In this document: piece by piece, positions 58,000-64,000 of the stretch
Numbering within the stretch: position 1 is the stretch's first letter
Layout of the letters: each line of letters opens with the position of its first letter
Origin: Synanceia verrucosa
Lineage: Eukaryota; Chordata; Actinopteri; Perciformes; Synanceiidae
DNA length: 64,000 nt
NCBI GenBank assembly: GCA_029721515.1
Contig: CM056569.1
Coordinates: 16,337,007-16,401,006 of the forward strand
Direction: 5' to 3'
Position numbers and translations under genes: made by a program
Notes under the pieces: generated by a model
The model's database searches: none
What the model was told of the DNA's origin: nothing
Seen by the model: the letters and a program-made list of their open reading frames with translations, nothing else

Positions 58000-59730
58000 G
58001 ATGCTGCAGCAGCCTCCAGTGTCCAGTGGGGAGGAGAGACCTCAGCTCTCATGACTCCACACACCTATTTGTTGATGCATTTAGAGTTTATGATGGTTTA
58101 ACTTTGTCCTCTTGCCGTCGTGACTTGCAGTGTTACCATGGCAACCACAGAAACCACTGCTAGAATTCAATTCGGAAGCTAATTTGACTATCAGTGAGCC
58201 CCCCGTCGTCAGTAAGACTTCCCGAAATGGAGTAGTTTTGTTGACATGTGGCACATGCACACTTATTATTATTATCCTGTCCAGTTCGTGTTGTTCACAG
58301 GAATCCATCAAGAGGCTTAAAATGTTCAGAGATCTTAGATCACTCTGTGGCTGAAGTCCATGTGCTGCTTTATGTCAGTGTGTTACTGTACAGTCAAACC
58401 TCTAATGTGCTGTAGACAGTCACAAACTGCAGCTTTTAGAGGCTCGGAAATGAAGCACATATTTTGAGCAGGGAGCTAAGGAAACCTTATACATCAGACA
58501 GTATAGAAAAGCCCCAGAGTTAGGTCTTACTTTTACACCCTTAAATGTTTCATGGCACTTCATTTTCTAAATTTCTTGCTGAAATGGGGTCTTAGTAATG
58601 TTTTTAATAACACACAGTGACATGAAACTCTGAACCCTCATCAAATGAGCAAAGCAATATAGGATAATAAAATAGAGCTGCACCAGAAACTCAAGTTTCC
58701 TTTAATGGTTTGTTATAATAGTTTCATAGTATGCTAAAGTAGTGTTGTTAAGACTGTTTCAGACCACTTAACCAGAAAAACACCCCCAAATATCCTCAAC
58801 AGTATGAAAAATTAAAGTAAAAATTAAATTAAATTCAATTAAATTAAATGAGAGTTTCATCTTATTGATGATGAATGGCGCTGCTTTTTCTGGGAAGAAA
58901 AATGGAGAGTTTTCGTCTCATATCAGGGTCCACATCGATCCAGTTCAGCTGCTTTGTTTTCAGTCCAGTAGGTGATGAAATCCAAACCACAGTTGGAGGT
59001 GGTTGGAGATAGTATCCTTAGTTTCAGGGTAAAGTTGAAATTCTCTGCAATAGCTGTGGTATTTTTATTTCACTTTAGTGATGGATTTTCCACACTCACA
59101 ACTTTAAGCCATGGGCATCCTGCCTTCTCATTAAAGGCCCAAAAGATTTGGCAAAACAGGATCAGGACCGACAGGTGGCGTGCCAACAGTCCTGTTGCTA
59201 GCCAGTCGTGGTGCTAACTTGATGCTACATGAGTCTTTCTGCTGGCTAGCTAATGACCTCCACTCTGCACTGCCCTCATACTACATCCCAACCAATGTTG
59301 CCATGTTGAAAGCCACGTGGAGACAACAGAAATTTCTCACATTATTCCTTTAAATTTCTATGAAAACAACCTCACCAGCCAAGGCTGACAGAGCTGCGTC
59401 CTTCTGCTCAATACTGAGGCCTTTTGGCAGCAGATATGAAGACACTCAATGACATGACTCATCTCATTTAATTAAAAAAGAAACAGCTGTTTTGTGCATT
59501 TGTTGGCCAGATTGTTGGCAGATGATAGGACCCAACACAAACAATCAGGCAGACAGGAACAGTTTATTGATAAAAAAAAATAAGCTACATTAAGCTTATT
59601 GGCATGAATAGAAGTCCAAACAGAAGGAAGTGAGAGTCCACAGGTTAGAGTGAGGCAGAAGGATGGTGCAGAATGACAGACAATGATAAGGAATTAATGG
59701 AAATATTTACTATACTGTTTGGAAAGAGAA
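58000..59730. other. No gene identified
   Basis: No coding exon or clear element. Short frames here have no recognisable motif. Confidence 0.4.
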
Positions 59731-59734
59731 TCAG

Positions 59735-60092
59735 TAGCCTGGCTATCACGACTAGTTGCTCTGTGAGTGTAGTCTGGCCAAGCTGTCATGTAAACTGAGT
59801 TCTCAGAAGGTGGGCTTAACCTGCATTCAGCAAATGCCTCTGTGTGCTACTGGACAAAGCTTCAACAATCAGACCACTCTTTACTCTGACGTATGCGTAG
59901 CGATGGAAACTGCTTGATCCAGTTCTGTGAGCATCATTGCCTTAAACATGCCTCAATCAAGCCGTTTGAAATGCTAGATTTCATTGGTCGCTATTTCTGG
60001 GTGAATTTGAAATTAAAGAGAACAGCAGCTTGACCAGACTGACTTGTGAAATTTTGTGAGGCATCACAGGAAGTATGGGCGGGCCCAGGCTA
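59735..60092. mobile_element. Possible MITE with TAGCCTGG ends
   Basis: TAGCCTGG at 59735 and CCAGGCTA ending at 60092 are inverted. The inner body (TTGCTCTGTGAGTGTAGTCT) resembles a familiar fish repeat. The termini match those of the 32922-33667 element, suggesting one family. Confidence 0.4.
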
Positions 60093-60114
60093 GAGGAGCA
60101 GGTGAATAAAAGAA

Positions 60115-60718
60115 TCAGGATGGATGAATGGATGGATTGATGACAGATGATAGATGAATGGCTATATGGATGGATGGATGGATGGCTGATAGATTGATAG
60201 ATGGATGAATGGATAGATGGATTGATGGCTGAAAGATTGATGGATCGATGGATCGATGGATGGATCGATGGAAGGATTGATGATAGATTGATAGATGATG
60301 GATGCATTGATGGATGGATGGATGGATGGATTGATAATAGATTGAGAGATGGATGATGCATGAATGGATGGTTGGATGGATGGATTGATAGATGGATGAT
60401 GCATGGATGGATGGGTGGATGGATTGATGATAGATTGATGGATGGATGGATGGGTGAATGGTCGGATGGATGGATGACTGATGATAGATTGCTAGATGGA
60501 TGGATGGGTGATGGATGGATGATTGATGGATGGAGTGATAATAGATTGAGAGATGGATGGATGGATGGAGAGATAGATTGATAGATGGATGGATGGATGA
60601 CAGACTGATAGACAGATGGCTGGATGATGCATGGATGGATGAATGGGTGGATGGGTGGATGGATGGATGATAGACTGATAGATGGATGTGTGGATGGGTG
60701 GATGATGGATGGATGGAG
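60115..60718. repeat. Tetranucleotide (GATG/GATA-type) satellite array
   Basis: About 600 bp of GGAT, TGAT and AGAT units, highly interrupted. Long open frames on both strands (Ser/Ile/His/Pro repeats on the minus strand, Trp/Met/Asp/Gly on the plus strand) are artefacts of the array. Confidence 0.95.
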
Positions 60719-60799
60719 CCAGAGAGGCAAGTATACTGTACTTCCACCCTATATTGTGCCATCAGGCTCCTGTTTTTGTCTGCATACATTCATTAACCT

Positions 60800-63700
60800 C
60801 CACTAATAAGTTAGAGCAGTCTGTAGCCTGAGAGGCAGAACCCAGGGTGGCTCAGATTAATACATCAGTCCTGCTGTCAACGTGATCCTGAATCCCCAGT
60901 GGAAATTACACCACTGACATGATGACTAACATAACGCAGAAGCAACATTTTGAACATGAAAATGATTCAAAGATAACTCAGTGGGTCTCTGTTTTTAAGA
61001 ACTTAATTCCAACCTTTGAACTTAATTAAGGGAAACAAATCTAATCTGATTGTTTACTTTGGCTGATACAATGTTCTGAAACCTTTGCGAGCAATTTTAT
61101 TCTAATTTGTAACTCAGGTATTTAATGAGAGATGAAATTAAGGCTTAAATATGAACGGTATTTTCTATTCCAAACATTGAAAGCATTTAAGTTCATTTCC
61201 TGAGAGGCACAGATGGAAGTGAGTCATGACCCCAGTGAAATAAGCTTTTCCGTCCTTTAATGGTTTCCTTTTATGGTCTAAAATATTGCATATTGTACAG
61301 ACCTGTTATGTTAAAGTACTAAATTCCTTTAAAGCTGGGAGGTAAACACACAACACAACACATGGCACACTTTAATTAATCCCTACAGAGGTGAAAACAC
61401 ACCAGAGGGCAGAGAAACGTTCCCAACCCTGACACCAGATATGAATGTTAATATTGGATCATTTTGCTGTAGAATCCTGTAATATTTGTATACAAAGCAG
61501 GATTTATACAAGGGCACTGTAGAAAAACAAGGGCAGTTTTTCATAATGATTAGTACCATGGAACCTGAACAGAACAGGAAGTTCCTGCCATGCATAAATT
61601 ATACTGTATCTAAAACACTGCCACTGATTATTTCATTAATATGATGTCAAGTAGAGCTGGACTCTTAGTGCCAAGCCACAGTTTTATTAGCAACTTTTCA
61701 AGTACAGATCTCCGGTAACTGACGTCACACAGTCCCAGCATGCAACTGTCAAAACAAAAACACCGCCATATTGGCAGGAAGGCGCTCAGTTTATTCTACT
61801 GCCAGGAATCTCACTGCTTGTAGTTAAACGTCTGTAAATGTTTCTCAGAAATAGGGTGGATAGCTGGTTTGCTCAGCCGAACAGCCAATGACGTAGAGTC
61901 TGTTTACAGATTGAATTTTCTCAAATTACGGACAACTCCTGACTGAAATGAGAATAGTAATAGTGTAGCCCATCTTATTACATGTCTGTTATTTCAGAAA
62001 TGGTCAAGTTTGTGTCATTTACTAGCTGCATTCTGTGCCCCCTTCACTCCTGTTAAATGGATATCATCAAATCCAAATATCATCAGAAATACTCAAAATG
62101 ACTCCAAAGTGAAATGGGTGAGTAAATGACAGTATTTTATCGCAGAAATAAGGTCCAATTTGTAAAAACCAGCACTTCCCCTTTAAGATGGAGTGGTTGT
62201 CCAGGAACAAAATAGCTCAGGTGTGTGACTGGGAGGAGATGGTTTCTGGTCCAGAACAGGCTTTCAATGTGAAGCATCGTTCTGATAGGATTATCAAACA
62301 CAAACACAGCAGGACAGTGCTCCACATAAACTGACACTGAACAGTTTAACATCAAGTGTCCGCAGTCTGATTATTATCTCCTGTGTTTAACTGTGTGTCG
62401 GATGTGAACTAGAACATTTAAATTTTTGTAAATTTCTGCATCTGTGTACTTGTTGCCTAACATTTTTCCACCTAAAAACTCCACTGTGCTTTTCTGTGAT
62501 GGCTGGATGCTGCTCTTCATCCCCGTGGACATATTCTTTCCATACAATATAACATTAAATGAATATTATTAATCCGTCTGTCCATCCTGAAGACGGATCC
62601 CTCCTCCGCTGCTCTTCCTAAGGTTTCTAACATTTTGTTTTTCCTCAGTCCATGTGATACCGTAAAGGATAGTCATATCCTGTACAGACTGAGAAGCCCT
62701 CTGAGGATAATTTATACAACAGAAGAAGTTATTGCATTGATATGATAACATTAAAGACATCCATTTAGTGGAAAAGTGCAATAACATGCCAGCATAAATA
62801 GACCCTCAGGAATAGGTGTTTTTTTATTATTAAAAATGGCTCTGGATTAGTCATTAGTCATTGAATCGATTTCTGTACTTTTTGCTTTTTTAATATCTTC
62901 AAATATGTGATCTGGGGCCAACCACTTTCTCTGGATAAAATAATCAAACATACCCATAGTTTTTCTCATGCCAGTCAGCCAAAAACATGAAGCCACCTCA
63001 GAAAGAAAGATAATAAGTGTATTTTCCATAATCTTGAACTATTCTAAACAGTTCAGCTGAAATCAGAGCGACGCCATAATAAGCACCATGTTTGTGAAAA
63101 TCTCTTTTCCTTTTCATCCATTTCTCGTTACAAATCAATACTTTAAAGACTGGGGGATTATTTGTTTGCTGAATTACAGGAGAAACTTGGACAGATTCAA
63201 AAAAGATGGTTAATCTAATTTTATCAGCGTGTTTGATCATTAGTTAGGACTGTGTTGTTGTTTTCCTTAATTTTTTGAATGGAGTTTTGCTTCATGACCT
63301 GCTTCAATCTTCTTTAGTTGTTACACATTTCAGGCAGTTTGAATCAGTAGACTTACCATCTCGCAGCCCTAAATATCCTATAAATTAATGAAATAATACA
63401 ATTTGGACAAGTTTGGCAGGCCGTAGTTTGCCATGCATATCTGTCTTAGATGCTGCTCTGCCTGAAAAAGCTAAATGATAACGTCTGTTTGAGTGAATGT
63501 GTCTGGGGATGATAGCGACAGTGAAAGATAAATGCTGTGAAGACACATAAAGACAAAAACAAACAGCTTCAACAATAACTCCTCATGCAAATTACTTGTA
63601 TTAAATGTTGAACCCAAAATATCTTGGCACAAAAGACACAAAAACAATCCCTTGAATGAATTATGGTCCCAGCCTCCTTCCCGCAGCAGCCAGAGAAATA

Positions 63701-64000
63701 ATGCAGCTGTCAAAGAAGACAGAGTGGTTCAGTTGAAGCCGTCAGTATGGTGTAGCGTAACCCTGCGAACCACTGGAGTCGAATCTCGTCAAACTGTGCA
63801 GTCAGCAGAAAGACAGAAGACTTTCCACTGTGATCTGATCAGCAGAGTCCCAGTTTTAATGAGGCGTTACGCCATTAACACACCACATTCCTTCTGTGCT
63901 CAACAAGAAGCAGAAGTGAAGCCCGAGGCCGTCACACCCTGTACCTGACTATACACATGGACCTTAACATCAACGCTTTTATACTGGCATTCATACATTC
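60800..64000. other. No gene identified
   Basis: Single-copy-looking sequence with no recognised exon, RNA gene or element. The longest frame, 63652-63948 (98 codons), has no known motif or start support. Confidence 0.4.

Noticed and set aside
59981..60789. Long minus-strand open frames rich in Ser, Ile, His and Pro
   Set aside because: They are translations of a GATG/GATA-type tetranucleotide array and continue in several frames and on both strands.

Overview
The window looks like nuclear DNA of a ray-finned (teleost) fish, probably a percomorph. It is gene-poor and AT-leaning, with dinucleotide microsatellites, introns with GT-AG ends, vertebrate-type proteins, and the mix of Tc1-like, hAT, piggyBac, L2, Ty3/Gypsy and tRNA-derived SINE copies usual in fish. 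No bacterial or viral gene organisation is present.

Two host protein-coding genes can be supported. The first (565-5769, + strand) is a three-exon C2H2 zinc-finger gene. It has a CpG-rich first exon encoding an N-terminal coiled coil, an acidic exon 2, and exon 3 carrying six finger units. All junctions are phase 1 and join to one 547-residue reading frame. The second (53083-54189, + strand) is an intronless 368-residue somatostatin receptor of the SSTR1/SSTR4/SSTR6 branch, with a likely non-coding leader exon just upstream and a poly(A) signal at 54770.

The rest is mostly transposon debris. Layout: a piggyBac-type derivative with TTAA duplications in the zinc-finger intron (2966-4329); a Tc1 remnant at 6.2 kb; an L2-type LINE fragment (11.5-12.7 kb); a minus-strand Ty3/Gypsy element (25.0-30.5 kb) split by an almost intact Tc1-like transposon whose third catalytic residue is mutated (26083-27690); a second Tc1 with three TGA stops (40912-42159); a 16-copy 51-bp minisatellite (39118-39932); a large inverted pair of composite repeats (44.4-46.9 kb against 47.7-50.0 kb); several hAT-type elements with 8-bp duplications (43023-43235, 51118-52214, 56090-56903); and a 600-bp tetranucleotide array (60.1-60.7 kb).

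The two host genes have no evident functional link. I found no convincing new biological system. The observations most worth checking are the receptor subtype, the single-residue loss in the Tc1 transposase, the inverted composite repeat and the in-frame minisatellite. Element boundaries were read by eye and copy homologies were judged within the window only.
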